DNA from: Endothia cerciana | Taxonomy: Eukaryota; Ascomycota; Sordariomycetes; Diaporthales; Cryphonectriaceae | Assembly (NCBI GenBank): GCA_026119935.1 | Contig: JALRMH010000031.1 | Location: forward strand, 372,001 to 436,000 | DNA length: 64,000 nt | Reading direction: 5' to 3' | Part shown: in pieces, positions 42,568 through 54,721 of the stretch | Numbering within the stretch: position 1 is the stretch's first letter | Layout of the letters: each line of letters starts with the position of its first letter | Notes under the pieces: generated by a model | What the model saw: the letters and a program-made list of their open reading frames with translations, nothing else | The model's database searches: none | What the model was told of the DNA's origin: nothing | Made by a program: the position numbers and the translations under genes

Positions 42568-45500
42568 CTGTACCTTGACGTGCTGGGCGGGGCCTGGAAC
42601 AGGTCTACCCCCCCCCCCCCGCCTCCCGGAGCTCCCCTGGACCCCAGACGCACCTCGAAAACCTTAAAAACCTTAATCCGAGGTGCACGCACCGGAACGG
42701 AGGGAGACTCGCCCTGCCAACAACGCCCTGGCGGTATGTGTGGCTGTTCAAAGGGGCAGACGCGCCAGTCTTGGTTGATTTGATTGATCCTTTTCTGCTG
42801 CTGCCGCCGTTGGAGTACGGTTTTCACTTGCTGATTCTCTGGGCGAGGGGTTGGGCGTTCTTCATCTAGGGCCTCCTTGGGGGCGGTCGATGGACTGACT
42901 GATCTCTCCTGCGAGGCGACTGACTTCTTCAGGTAGGTAAAGGTGACTATTGCCCCTCTCCAGGAGGAGACGAACGACCGCTTCGGAAGTTGTATGCCAA
43001 TCTCAACCCACATTCTATCATTCGTATTTGTAGAGGACTTTATTTTTGTTCTTATTGCCGAGGGACACGTCGGGAGATCCACCACCTTCTCAGCAGGATA
43101 CTCCCCTCTAACGATGTCACCTCGTGCAGGGCTGTTTTATATCGCCACACGCTTCATGTCCGCCCTAGGATACCTTTATGGATAGAAGTCATGCAAGTAA
43201 CGCCCACGTTGACAGTTCAAAAGCTCGGATGGAGGGATTAGGGATGGGAAAGTTATGTCCGTGTCGTGCAACCCTGGAACCTATTTCATCCTGGAGGACC
43301 GACCAGCACGACGAACGAAACGCGCAGGACAAACTTGAAGGCGATGTTCAATCTGCATACGGGCCTGTACCCATCAGGGGAAGAAGAAGAGAAAGAGAAG
43401 AAGAGAGAAAAAACCCCTCCCCCCCCCAAAAAAAAACCCAAAAAAACCAACGTAGTGTGCCGAAACCATGGGTCCTGTGGAGGCATCCAATGCCAACCTC
43501 ACTCAATTCATTGCCTAGGCAATGAGGACATCATAGTCCTCGCCCCACCTCAAGTGTTTCTACGCACTGAGCACATGGGTTGCGAGGAAGAACCCGGGCC
43601 TTCTTTCCCATCTTTTTACAGACCGCCCCGGCCGCAAGCCTCGCCTGCCAGTTGCCAGTTGCCCGAAAAATTACCAGTGGTCGTAGCCGGCGGGTCGAGA
43701 AGCTCGTCCTCCTTGAGCCTGGGAAGGGACGGGGGCAAGAGGAAGGCCCATCTTGGGACGGCCCACGTTCCCAAACACCCTTCGGATTGGCCGGTCTCGA
43801 ACGGTATCGTATGGGTCGCTGACTAGGTCAGAGGCGACGAAGACGGAACTGTAGCTTTGACATCGCCGTCACGCCATGCAGGCTTCCCGGGCTGACGACG
43901 AACCGTCCCGATCCAAACACTGATAGGCATGAGAGGGCGGTTCTCACCTCGCCATAGTGGTGGCGCCGAGAGTAGCGCACCCGCTCTGCCTCATGGAGAG
44001 AAAGGCTGAGAACCCCGAGGCTGACGGTCGCGCCGTTGAGATGCCGATACGGTGATTTCGCAAAGACCAAGGCAGATAACGAGCTCATTTGCAGGCCACC
44101 GCTGAAACTCCGGTTTATTAATCGGCTGTGTTCAAGCCTTCGATCCACCCGCGTCGACTTCAGAAGAGTCTCGACCTCCGTCAGCGTGGCGACACGTCCT
44201 TCTACAGACTGCTGTCCCCCAGAACGTAAGGGATGGTGATCGGCATTCATGAAAATGCCACATGAATAGACATCTCCCAACGGGAATCTCCAGCTCGATT
44301 CTACCTTGAGAAAGTTGTTGTAGAGGTTGAAACCGCACTCGGTCCGGCCGTCGTGCAACCAGGAATGTAAGGTCCTCTCCTAGGCTATGAACCCTGTCTC
44401 TCCTGGTGGTGCGGTTGTAACAAGCCCCGCAGAATATAAAATCGTCCCATCCAACATCGTAATCCTCCGACTCTTTGTGAGCACAAAGACATGGCATGCT
44501 ACTGTTGCTCTCCCTTTGCTCGTAACCAAGGATCCATCGGCGGTGTCCTTGGCCCGCGTGACTGGATCCATCGGCGGATCTCCTTTGCGCACTCCTCTTC
44601 AGCGGCAAAGCTGATGCGTACTCGTAAATCATATGGAAGTAAACGATGGCCATCGAATACCACCGAGGATATCATTTTTCCTGGAGTCGTTCTCACTCCA
44701 GGATACCTCATTATTCTGGCCACCATATAGGAGCAACCCTAGCACGATTCCACAATTTTCTTAAGGCTATGAGCTCTACGTATCAGATCTAGGCCTTCGC
44801 CTAGATAGCCAAGGTGACAGCCTTGCGAAGGTCGAGGTTAGGCTATCAGATCTGTAAGTCCACACCGTAAGACCTTCCCCACAGACGGGGAGGCTGCAAA
44901 GGGAACGGCATAGCCTTCTGAATATCTCAAGCAATAGCTATTAGGAAACTGTGGCGATCCCAGAGTACGTATCCAAGGTGTCACGTGTTTGCAATGCTTC
45001 TCGGGTCGACCCAAACATTCAGCGGATGATGAGAAAGAAGACTATTGAGGTGTGGTGATTTCCTGGACGTGCAAAGGCTTCTTTCGTACCTGTATCGATG
45101 GGATTTCCCACCAATCACTCATTGCAAACTTGACCAAAAGTACAAGCCAAGGCTTGACAGGTACTCCTCGATTGGTTGATGGAGGTCGCCACTCCCTCAT
45201 GCCATATACCACCGACGTTGGAAGCGGAAGCCGTGTTCATCGTAGATATTATTGCAACCGAAGCCGATCCCTTTGATCGCCACCCAGGGTCCCGTTCCCC
45301 CAACCACATAGTCACAGATGCAATTCAGGTCCAACAAGTTCTAGCCTTCTTCCCCCCACCTGCTCGCCGCGTGTCGTCCTGGACCCCGGCCACCCACAGT
45401 CCCAGCTGATCACACCTCGTGCGCTGCCAACCGGCATACGGGAACCTACTACCCCGATCGACCGGGTGTTACGGCCGTGTCCACCCCACGAGCCACTGAG

Positions 45501-45757
45501 ACAGAGGCCCTCGCCATATAGCTCACATTGGATTGGACACATGCATGCACCCCGCTTTCATGCGAACGTTACCAATGGGTCCAGGATATCCCTTGTGGTA
45601 GTGCTTACAAGCCCTGTCCCTATCTATATCGGCGTCCGTTCTCCTATAAACCTGTCACTCCTGCCCACGAGTCAAGGTCTGCCTCAGACGACGGGAGATC
45701 AAATGTCTGGTGGTGTTATTTCCCTCCAGCCCTCTCTGCCTGTGCCTTCGGTTCACC

Positions 45758-48700
45758 ATGTCTGTCCGATTCCGCTCAGGCTCGGACGTCGCAGCATTCG
45801 GTGACAATGAGCACTCATCCGAGAAGTCACAGGGTGTGAACCTCGATGAGAAGAGGGCGACCGATGCGTCGCAAGTACACTGGGTTCCTCCAGAAGAGTG
45901 GCTTGTACGCCTCAAAGAAGGTTATACAGGCCGGCATGGCGGAGAGACGCTGCCACCAGGCTCAGACCCGGACCGCATCGCCGAAGCCATCTTCACCATG
46001 AACGAGGAGGAGTCTGTCGACTTCCTCAGGTCTGTCATTGTGAACCACCAGCACGACTATTCCTTCGACACTGTCTTGATGCAGCGCTGCAAGGAGCTGG
46101 TCGAGGGCAATGAGGCGTGCTCGATGGAACAGGGTGACTGGGCGTATGAGACGTGCAAAACCGCAGGTCTCATTCATAACTGGTCCCCCTACACCGAGGT
46201 TCGTGCCGTCACCATCCCGTATGACGATCCCAGTGAGCCTTGCGAGAGCTTTCGGGCATACTTCCTCGGGATGTTCTGGGTTTGCGTCTGCACAGCTGTC
46301 AATACTTGTGGGTTCTGAATCCCTCTGCCTACCACAATCTTGATGATCCGGGCTCAACACTAATCTCCACAGTCTTCAACCCCCGCCAGCCTGGTATTTC
46401 CATTCCTGGGCAGGTGGTCCAGCTGCTCCTAGTTCCTATGGGTCGTAGCATGGCCCTTGCACTCCCGGACTGGGGCTTCAGCTTCCGAGGAACGCGGTAC
46501 AGCCTCAACCCCGGCCCTTGGACGTCCAAAGAGCAGCTGTTCGCCACCATCATCTTCAATGGCGCGTCAACTATTGGCAACTTCACGGGCTTGCTGGTCA
46601 TGCGTCTTCCGGCCTTCTTCAACCAGCGTTGGGTCAACTTTGGCTTCGCTATCGTTCTCGCCCTGGCAAACCAGATATTTGGTCTCGGCATGGCTGGCAT
46701 TCTCCGTCGTCTCACAGTCTATCCCGTCGAGGCTATCTGGCCTGCAGCCCTTCCCACAATTGCGTTGAACCGGACCCTAATCAATTACGAGAACAGGCGC
46801 GAGACGATTAACGGCTGGAAGATCTCCCGCTACATGTGTTTCCTGGCCGCCACAGGCATCTTCATTATTTACTACTGGATACCAAACGAGCTCTTTCAGG
46901 CCTTGCGTCTGTTCAACTGGATGACCTGGATCGCCCCAGACAATCTGAGCCTTGCCGTCGTCACCGGTTCTTACGGTGGGATGGGATTCAACCCGGTCTC
47001 GAGTTTCGATCCGAACCTGTCTGGTTCTTCCACCATGAATGCGCCCTTTTTTGCGTGAGCCTACAACGCCATCACGGGAGACGGTATGAAAATAAAGCTG
47101 ACCATTTGCAGTCAGCTCCAACAATATGTGATGCGCGTGTTCAGTGGCATAGTTATCCTCATCATGTACTATACAAATGTGTCCTGGTATGTATCTAAGA
47201 TGCACATCTTCCCCTTTTCAGCCCAACTTTTCTGTTTCGCTTTTCGGGACGAGGATTAGGAACACCCAAACCAAAGGAGAATATGCGCCCTACCCCCTCC
47301 CCTTCCCCCCCCCCGCCAAAAGCACGGGCAACTTTCTGACATTAAACAACTGTAGGGGCTCATACATGCCGATCAACTCCAACGACGCCTTCGACAATAC
47401 AATGGCTGCATATAACGTCAGCAAGGTTCTGACTGACGACAACGGAGTGGACATCGATAATTACAAGGCCTACGGTCCCCCGTACTACGCCATTGCGAAT
47501 CTTTTCGTGACGGGTGGGAACTTTGTCTACTACACCTTCTCGATCGTGTACGTCTTCATCAAGTACTGGGGTCCCCTGAAGAAGGCTTTCGTCGGGATGG
47601 TGGTGAACACGATCAAGCGCCGGTCCATCTACACCGGCTTCACTGATGGCCACACGCAGATGATGCGACGGTACCCGGAGGTCCCGGAGTGGTGGTACGG
47701 CATCGTCTTCGTGTTCGGCTTCATCATCTCCATCGTTGCTTGCGTAGCGTGGCCAACGCAGACCCCATGGTGGAGTATTCTTGGCGTCGTCGCGATAGGA
47801 GCCTTGCTCACCATTCCTTGGGTGATCATCGAGAGCATCGCGTCGACTGGCATCTCGTTGAATGTCATCTGGCAAGTGCTTCCGGGTGTATGGTTCCCGG
47901 GCCAGCCCATGCCGCAGCTCGTCATCCTCATGCTCGGCGGTGCGTTCGAGCAAATGGCGGGCGGCTTCACGACGGACCTCAAGTACGCGCATTACGCCAA
48001 GCTGCCGCCGCGGGCCGTGTTCAGGGGACACGTGTCTGCGTGCTTCGTCAACTGCTTTATCTACTGCGCCATCCTCGAGGTCATGCTCGTCTACTACAAC
48101 TCCGACAACACCCTCTGCCAGTGGGACAACAAAGAGCACATGGTCTGCACTTATGCCCAGTCCGTGTACGCGTCCACCATCCTCTTCGGCGCCTTCGGTA
48201 CGAACAACATGTTCAAGCTGTACCCCGTCCTCCCTTGGTGCTTCTTGATCGGCGGGGTCGTCGGCCTTGCCTGGGTACTAGCCGAGAAGATCCTGCCTCG
48301 CGTGCGCGAGCGCATCCGTGCTCGGATGGACGACAAGAGGTTCCAATCCTTCGACCAGAACATCTGGGGCCCCGCCTCCAGCGTGCTCGCGTGCCTGCAC
48401 CCGGCCATCGCCCTCTCGGGCGCCCTCAACTGGGCCGGCAACACCAACCTCACATACGCCACGCTGGGGATCTACCTGGCCTGGATCTTCCAGTACTATC
48501 TCAAACGCCGTTACACGGCCTGGTGGGGCAAGTATGCATACATGGTCTTCGCCGGTCTCAACGTCGGTGTCGCGATATCTGGTCTCATCGTGACCCTCGT
48601 CTTCAGCTTCGGTGCTGGCAAGAACGCGAACCTGGGTTGGTGGGGCAATGACGTTCTCACCCAGGGCCTCGACTATCAGCTGTACAATAACAAAGCCTCT

Positions 48701-48766
48701 CTCAAGGCCTTGCCAGCCTCAGGATACTTTGGTCTCTCACCTGACCAGTACCCGCTTGACTGGTAA
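45758..48766 (+). CDS. Oligopeptide transporter, OPT family
   Basis: Exons 45758-46307, 46373-47054, 47112-47186 and 47356-48766 join in frame to about 905 residues. Introns 46308-46372, 47055-47111 and 47187-47355 all have GT...AG ends; the third is unusually long (169 bp). A cytoplasmic N-terminal part of about 165 residues precedes the membrane domain. OPT hallmarks include WSPYTEVRAVTIPYDDP (near NPYPEVR-type motifs), NPRQPGISIPGQVVQLLLVP, ALPDWGFSFRGTRYSLNPGP, NYENRRETINGWKISRYMCF, YYWIPNELFQALRLFNWMTW and, in the last exon, WRGHVSACFVNC-like PPRAVFRGHVSACFVNC. Twelve or more membrane segments are expected. It would import tri- to pentapeptides, glutathione conjugates or metal complexes with protons at the plasma membrane. 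No lesion is seen. Confidence 0.92.
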
Positions 48767-49243
48767 TCACGGGCTTCAGCGGGCGCGGCTCGTTGGGCTG
48801 TCAGGTTCTATCGGGCTGTTTTACTATGACCCGATTGCCCACCTGCTCTGTCAGGAGAGGAAACAGGACCATTACATTGGTAGTATCGATGTTGCCTCAA
48901 CTCGTCTCAGTTACACCCTCTCAATAAAAGACCCCCAATAATTACTAGAGCCTTGGAACAAGCCTCTGTTGCGAGCCAAACAGAGCTCACGAGATATTGG
49001 AAGTTGTACTAGATGTGAAGTGATCTCTATTTCTATCGCATCAAGCAATTTACCTCCCCTGTACAAGCTCTAGAGGGATGGCCATCCCAAATGCTGACTG
49101 GGAATGACGGTGGCTGTATAGCTGTGTAGAGATCAATCTCTCACAGCCTCAGCGCACCAGCCAGGTAGGCCAAGACCTTTTGATCTGAACCCGTGTCGAG
49201 AAAGCCTGGAGAGCCGCGCCTGGTCCTTGCTTCCTTCATTCCA
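48767..49243. other. Intergenic region, OPT 3' side
   Basis: 477 bp holding the 3' untranslated region of the OPT gene. A possible polyadenylation signal AATAAA lies at about 48924. Nothing else is recognised. Confidence 0.4.
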
Positions 49244-50663
49244 TCATCCGCGAGGCTTCCTGGTCCCCACTTCGTCCGGGTCGCACTTGTAGAAATTGCG
49301 CCAGGACGGAGTTGTTTTCGGGCGCTGCCACGTCTGTCCGATCATGTTCCCGCCAATCTCTTGAGAGAACGGCTCGGGTCTATCAGCTCTGATGTCGGGA
49401 TCCCGAGTGAGAACGTCGCCGCCCGGCGGTAGTCCAGCCAGTGCCATAAAGCTGTGCGGCGTGTTACAGAACTTTTCGTGGATCAGCTTCTCCTTTCCGG
49501 TCTTATTGATCTTGGAGGATTCGTAGCCTGATTGCCCCGTCATGGTATGGAACGGCAAGCGTATCTGCAGGTAGTCGGCAGCCGGAGCACCAAACCAGAA
49601 GCATGGTTTATACGTGGTGGCGGTGAAGTTGTGGTACCCCGTTAAGCCACTATCAGCCTAACGTTTAGAAGGGCGAAGGTTAGCCGAAGCTTTTACAGAC
49701 GTAAGTTGTTTTTGTGAAGATAGAAAATTGGTGCTCGGTCCCCATCGGCCCCGAACGACACCACGAGAAAATAGTAACTGGTGAATTCATACCCAGGGGT
49801 GTCCCACAAGTCATAGGTGTGTAAGCCGTAAAGCCGAATACCTGGTCAGACGGAGGCGGCATCTGGACAGTGATCGTGGGGATGCATAGAGGACTATTTC
49901 CTTTGGCGTAGGAGCGTGAGGTATTCAACATTCTTGCCAGCCCATACCATCATATGGTTCGACAACCACTTCGGTCTCCATGTTCTCATCCAGGAATGCC
50001 ACACCATCGTTGCTATTTTATCCATGGTCAGCCGTTGCGTTTAGTCTTTTGACACTCCCCTGAATCCCTTCGGTGCCATTTCTATCGTCCCCAGTCATGA
50101 TATCCTATTCGAGGGCAGATGATAAACTCACATTCCAATTGTGCCATCGTGGGTGTGTAGAGTAACTTTAGGCTGTTGGCCGTGGGCGCCCTGAAGTCTT
50201 CCAGGCTCATCTCGACCACTACGATAATCGACCTCGCTTTAGCATCCCGAGGTAGTAATATACAGCACCCGTCATTCACACGGTACATTGACCCGTGCTT
50301 AAAACAACTTGGGGCACTAGTAGCTGCTACCTGAGAGCGACTTACATTTCAAATACAACCCGATACGGGTATTTTTTAGGGTCGGGAGGCGACCGATTTC
50401 GGCCCGCATGCCTGAGTATGTTGATCAAGAAGACCAGGCTGATCACGAAGCCGAATATTTCAAAAAATACATACCGCGGCGCCAACACCCCTCGCCTCGA
50501 CCTGTCTATTGTGGCCAACGCAGAGCTGGATACATCTCCGCAGGTGTCATTTCCACCATCACGTAGATCACAGGAAGCATTTTGCGGCTCGGGGATGTCC
50601 CTAGCGATACATAACGTATTGAGGGTGAGGAAAAAGAAATATCAGGGAGAGAAGAAGAATTGA
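49244..50663 (-). CDS. Uncharacterised multi-exon gene, possibly membrane-anchored; may be decayed
   Basis: Coding-like blocks follow one another on the minus strand. The first (about 50640-50355) has two hydrophobic segments (SPLIFLFLTLNTLCIARD and RYVFFEIFGFVISLVFLINI) around a small Cys-containing loop. It ends at a GTAAGT donor. Then come LEDFRAPTANSLKLLYTPTM (about 50200-50130), NDGVAFLDENMETEVVVEPY (about 50010-49950), LHTYDLWDTPGYEFTSYYFL (about 49835-49700), and a last exon from about 49657 to the stop at 49244 (YHNFTATTYKPCFWFGAP, KFCNTPHSFMALAGLPPGG, QEIGGNMIGQTWQRP). I do not recognise the family. Not every junction keeps the frame in my hands, so the structure is unresolved and the gene may be broken. 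Confidence 0.4.
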
Positions 50664-51240
50664 TCGAGAGCAGTCCATCGTGACTCCCAATGTGCGCAGC
50701 GAACAAGAATAGGGTTTGAATACGTGACGACTAAGACATAGAAGACTCGTTAGGAGTGATTGTGAAAAGATGGAAGTGGCATGGCAAGAATCGGATTTTC
50801 AGATCAAGCCCGCGGGGTGCTTATATTCTAATATGTCTCTTGACTTGATTACAATCACCATGCCCTCTAATTGCCGTGGTCGACCGAGGATCGACAGAGT
50901 CTTAACCTAGCTCAGACCAATTCCAAATCATGAATGAGGGGCATCGTGCGTGTTGGAATTAATGTATGGTCTAGACTTCACTGGCTATCAAACTATTCTA
51001 ACCCTCCCCCAATCGCACCGAACAGGTATCAATTCGTCGATGTCATAAACACAAGATCCTAGCGTGCGTGCGACCATAACAACATCAGAAAGGCATACTT
51101 ATATCCCTTCGACCTGGGATGTGGTAAACGGGTGCTCGTAATGTTGTTCTTCACACACGCTCCTCAGCAGCCCAGCATCGACATCTCAAAGCTTCTACGT
51201 GCGGACAAGTTGTATTGTGTGGCCCTGCTGAGGAGTGATC
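50664..51240. other. Divergent intergenic region
   Basis: 577 bp between the uncharacterised minus-strand gene and the secreted protein candidate, probably with promoters of both. AT-rich; no gene recognised. Confidence 0.35.
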
Positions 51241-52152
51241 ATGTGGGTTGGCAGCCTAGTCCTGGCCCTCCAGGGTGCATTGCTCGTGCTCACGGTACGT
51301 CCTTTGATCTCCATGCCTGGCCGGGTGTTATTGACAGATGCTTCCCGGGCGCCCGTTCTGGATGACGAGCTTGGTATGGGCTTGCCACTGGCCCTGAACG
51401 AGACCGCCACAGCGGAGGCCGTGTCAGGGACGGGTCTGTCGGCGAGGGGCTCGCTACAGCGGATACTCGACTGCCAGACCAACCCTGACATGCAGCGTGA
51501 TCCGCGATGGCACGTCGAATCGATCAAGGATGTCAAGTGTGAATTCTGCCTGGGAGCAACCTTGGGCTGCGGTCTTTGGAACCACTGGTAAATACTTGAC
51601 CCTTCTTCTCTTGGTGAAAATTTGTCTACCCCCTGAAGTCATGGAACCCGTGCAGGTCCCAGTGGAAACCTTTGGCTGTTCGTATCCCAGAGTCAACATC
51701 GGATCTCTCGTTTCTGGCCCCGAGTTGTGGTCAGATTCCTCGTTCACCCCCTTCTTCTTCCCTGCCTCTTTCTGCTCTATCATACTTCCCCACGCTTATG
51801 AAGGAAAGAAATAAAGAAATAAAGGAACAAAGAAAGATATGTAAATTTGTAAATACTAAGATCCACATGTTCCAGGAAAGTGGTCCTTCCAAACGATCAT
51901 TTATTTGATGAGCATTACTGGAGCCACGAAAAGAACAAGATGAGAAAGAAGGCCTGCGGGCGCTCCCTCTGGCTGGACAATTACGCAGGGGGCAGGCGTG
52001 ACGGGTCCTGTGATATAGACGATTGGGGGACAGCCACTATCAGGTTCAAATCCTGGTTTACTGCGAAGCCATGGGCTGTGGAGGAGGCACTCAAGACGGC
52101 AACCTGTGGCTGGATGAAGACCACATATCACCAGGTCAGGTTTCAGCCCTAG
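51241..52152 (+). CDS. Putative small secreted cysteine-containing protein
   Basis: ATG 51241 starts a clear signal-peptide-like sequence (MWVGSLVLALQGALLVLT). Exon 1 runs to 51587 and holds DCQTNPDMQRDPRWHVESIK and CEFCLGATLGCGLWNH. A GTAAAT donor at 51588 and an acceptor CCAG at 51875, with a good branch site (TACTAAG at 51854-51860), remove 288 bp and keep the frame. Exon 2 then reads KVVLPNDHLFDEHYWSHEK, KACGRSLWLDNYAGG, GSCDIDDWGTATIRFKSWF and TATCGW before TAG at 52150-52152. The product would be about 207 residues with seven cysteines. I recognise no domain. Size, signal peptide, cysteines and location beside transposon DNA are what one sees in effector candidates; that is inference only. 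The exon-2 boundary is the weakest point. Confidence 0.5.
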
Positions 52153-52528
52153 GTAGACTAGTAACTACAGGCCGTAGCGGAGCTTTCTTGATAATACCCC
52201 CTCGACATAACATTAGTTCCCACGCGTGGAGTTCGTCAGTCCCCGAAGGACACAGTACTTATCGCACAGTGAGGGTTTTGAAACGGAAGGGGGATGAAGT
52301 TATTACAAGAGGAGTTGGGTTACGCGACTGCTAGACATCGGGCTGTTCTTCAGAAAGATTGCTTGCATTGGTGTTCACATTTGCAGCTTTTCCTGGACAC
52401 ATCATCAATGCCTAGCTGGGCTGTTTGTCTTCTCCAGCCAATTTGGAACCCTTGCGCAGTCTGGTAGGCTATTATTCAACAGGGAAGCCTGCTCACGTGA
52501 GCCTGATAGTTCGCCCTGTTTTGGGAAT
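52153..52528. other. Spacer left of the second transposon
   Basis: 376 bp, 3' side of the secreted protein candidate. Nothing recognised. Confidence 0.35.
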
Positions 52529-54721
52529 ACAGTGGCACCCCCACCTTTGGTCCACCCGTACCTTTGGCACACCTAAACTGATACAGTCCCATACAAACTG
52601 GATATATTCACTTATCCCGTTTTCGGTCAATTTCGATACTATTTATAATCTGACTACATCATTCTGTAGGTTCCTGATAGATAAATAGATATATGTCGCC
52701 ATATAGGTTTTACGGCATTAGATGACGGAGCTTAGGCCTGTCCCGCCCCCACGTGAAAGTCGTGATCTGTCGTAAGCTTCGTGAAATACCTCCTCTCTTC
52801 AGCCCTCGACCCAGCCACGCCAGCACGATGCCTCGCCAAAGGAACTACACTGAAGATAATATGGCTGATGCCATATTCGACCATATAGATAACCATCTAT
52901 CTCTTCACGCAGCTGCTGTGAAGCATGGCATTCCGAAACGATCCCTCCTCAACCATATTCAAGGGAGGGCAGCTGAAAACAAGCAACTCCAGCCTGGTCA
53001 GCGCTTGTCTATTCGTTAAGAAAAGAGTCTGGCAGAATGGCTGATCCGTTAGGAATCCCTGGGCTATGCCCCTATAGCTAGCACCGTACGTAGTATCGCC
53101 ATTTCGATACTTGAGGAGATGGTTGATTCTCGACCCCTTGGCAAGCACTGGATCGAAAGCTTCAAAAAGCGACACCCTTAGATTATCACCAAAACGGGTT
53201 GTAAGCAGGAGGCTCTGAGGTCCAAAAACTTCATTATGAACTAGTTTTTCGACAATCTTGAGCAGTGGAAGTGGGTTGCGCCAGAATTAGTCGTGAATGT
53301 AGATGAAGGAGGCATTATAGAGGGCCATAGTAAGCTTGATGTTTATATATTATTATGGTTATATAGATGACAAGTATATCTATATATAGTCTGTGATCGC
53401 TTTGTTTTAGGATCATCAGAAAAGAAGACCTGTTATATCCAAGGTAATGCTCCGACTAGCCTGGTCACTATTATCAACTATGTAACAGCAGCAGGCAAAT
53501 ATCTTCAGCCAGGTATAGTCTTTAAGAGTATGAATCTTCAGTGGTAATATTTTTGTCAAGAATTCGCAAATATTGTACCGGATTGGCATTTCAATGTCTC
53601 TGAGAGCGGCTGGGCTAGTAATACTTTTACTGAAGACTAGCTTGAGCAGGTTTTTCTGCCCTAGATAGATCAATTTAGACTCGACAAGAACGGCTAGGTT
53701 AATAATTCTCATACTATTTTATTAATTCTCAATGGGCATAGCAGCTATACTTCAGTAAATATGCCAAGCTTCTAGAGATGTTGATTTACTAACAAATTAG
53801 TAAGGGGGCTTCACGAAGATCTGCTTCCGCCATAATATCAACTGCTGTTGGCTGCCCTCGTATATTTCTCATGGTCTTCAAGCCTTTGATAATAGAATAT
53901 TCAGCGTCTTGAAGAACGCATATGAGAAAGAGGTCGAGAAATCGAATAGTTTCAATGGTTCTACACTGGTCGGAAAGATCAACTTCATCAAGTACCTTAT
54001 TGAAGCCCGGAAAGCCATCACCAGCCGTACCATTAAGGCTGGATTCTCTCATACTGGTACGTGGTCTACCAATAGTCACAAGGCAGTAAGCCATCCAGAG
54101 AGTCAAGCCGACGAGCCTGAAAAGGCTCAGACGGGGCCTGACGAAGAAGACTCTGATAAGGAGCTCGTGGACCGAGCCCTCGTGATGAAGCTCGCCAACA
54201 AGACGGACCGAACCGTCAGGTATAAGGCAAAGCGAGTTGCGGACGAACTCGATAATCTACGTGTCCAGATTACTCTTCTCTCTCGCGAGAATGCTGGCCT
54301 GAAGATCCAGAATGAAGACCTGGGCAAAACAAAGAAGAAGAGAGCCATACCGAACCCTACAGCTAGGTTTATGGGTATGGTCGACATCTAGAGCCAGGGC
54401 TATACAATTGACGATATAGAGAACGAGCCTGAAAGGCCTCAAAAGCGCCAACGAGTTGCTGTGGTGGTTGAATCGGACGACGACGAAGAGGGCCCAGGTG
54501 ATGAGGAGGCTGACATTGAGCCTGAAGTTGAGGAGCCCAGAACAGGTCGAGGAAGGCACGTAATCCGCAGACCAGCTAGATATATCGATTGAGGAGCTTC
54601 TGAGACCTTTTATATATATATATATATATATATTATATACGAAACACCAAGCCCTTATTTATATCAAGGTTATGCGTGGTGCCAAGCCTTAGTGCGTGCC
54701 AAAGGTGGGGGGTGCCACTGT
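52529..54721 (+). mobile_element. Second pogo-like DNA transposon, heavily RIP-degraded
   Basis: The ends form an inverted repeat of about 22 bp: left 52529-52550 begins ACAGTGGCACCCCC, and right 54699-54721 is its reverse complement except for one extra base in the C/G run. TA lies at 52528-52529, and the right flank reads TG. Total length is about 2.19 kb. The interior encodes a pogo-like transposase with many stops. A TA microsatellite (about 54608-54637) lies near the right end. The repeats differ from those of the 25-kb element, so this is a separate family. Confidence 0.82.
52828..54591 (+). pseudogene. Pogo-like transposase with psq helix-turn-helix, many stops
   Basis: ATG 52828 starts MPRQRNYTEDNMADAIFDHI, followed by the helix-turn-helix LSLHAAAVKHGIPKRSLLNH. 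Remnants of the DDE domain can be read through numerous stops and frame changes (PLGKHWIESFKKRHP; ELVVNVDEGGIIEGH; HTILLILNGHSSYTS). An open C-terminal part lies at about 53909-54391: SVLKNAYEKEVEKSNSFNG, TIKAGFSHTGTWSTNSHKAV and a coiled-coil-like ELDNLRVQITLLSRENAGLK, then an acidic tail with VVESDDDEEGPGDEEAD. Stops such as TAA before GAAAAGAGTC and TAG before GAATCC fit CAA/CAG to TAA/TAG. Inactive. Confidence 0.8.

Larger units (their letters stand above)
40977..45757. other. Gene desert with microsatellites between PBP1 and the OPT gene
   Basis: About 4.8 kb. I find no frame with recognisable domains on either strand. It contains G14 (41439-41452), G17 (42076-42092), a GAT repeat (42297-42327), a CA/TA repeat (42501-42567), C13 (42608-42620), an A/C tract (43428-43448), a 14-bp direct repeat GGATCCATCGGCGG near 44529 and 44565, and a hairpin at 44787-44806. 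The last few hundred bases should hold the OPT promoter. Confidence 0.45.

Noticed and set aside
43266..43826. Plus-strand frame of about 186 residues with lysine/proline runs
   Set aside because: It crosses the A/C tract and has no domain or codon pattern of a real gene.
52035..52065. GGTTCAAATCC near 52041 resembles the B box and T arm of a tRNA gene
   Set aside because: No A box, anticodon arm or matching acceptor stem can be placed around it, and it falls within a coding-like exon.
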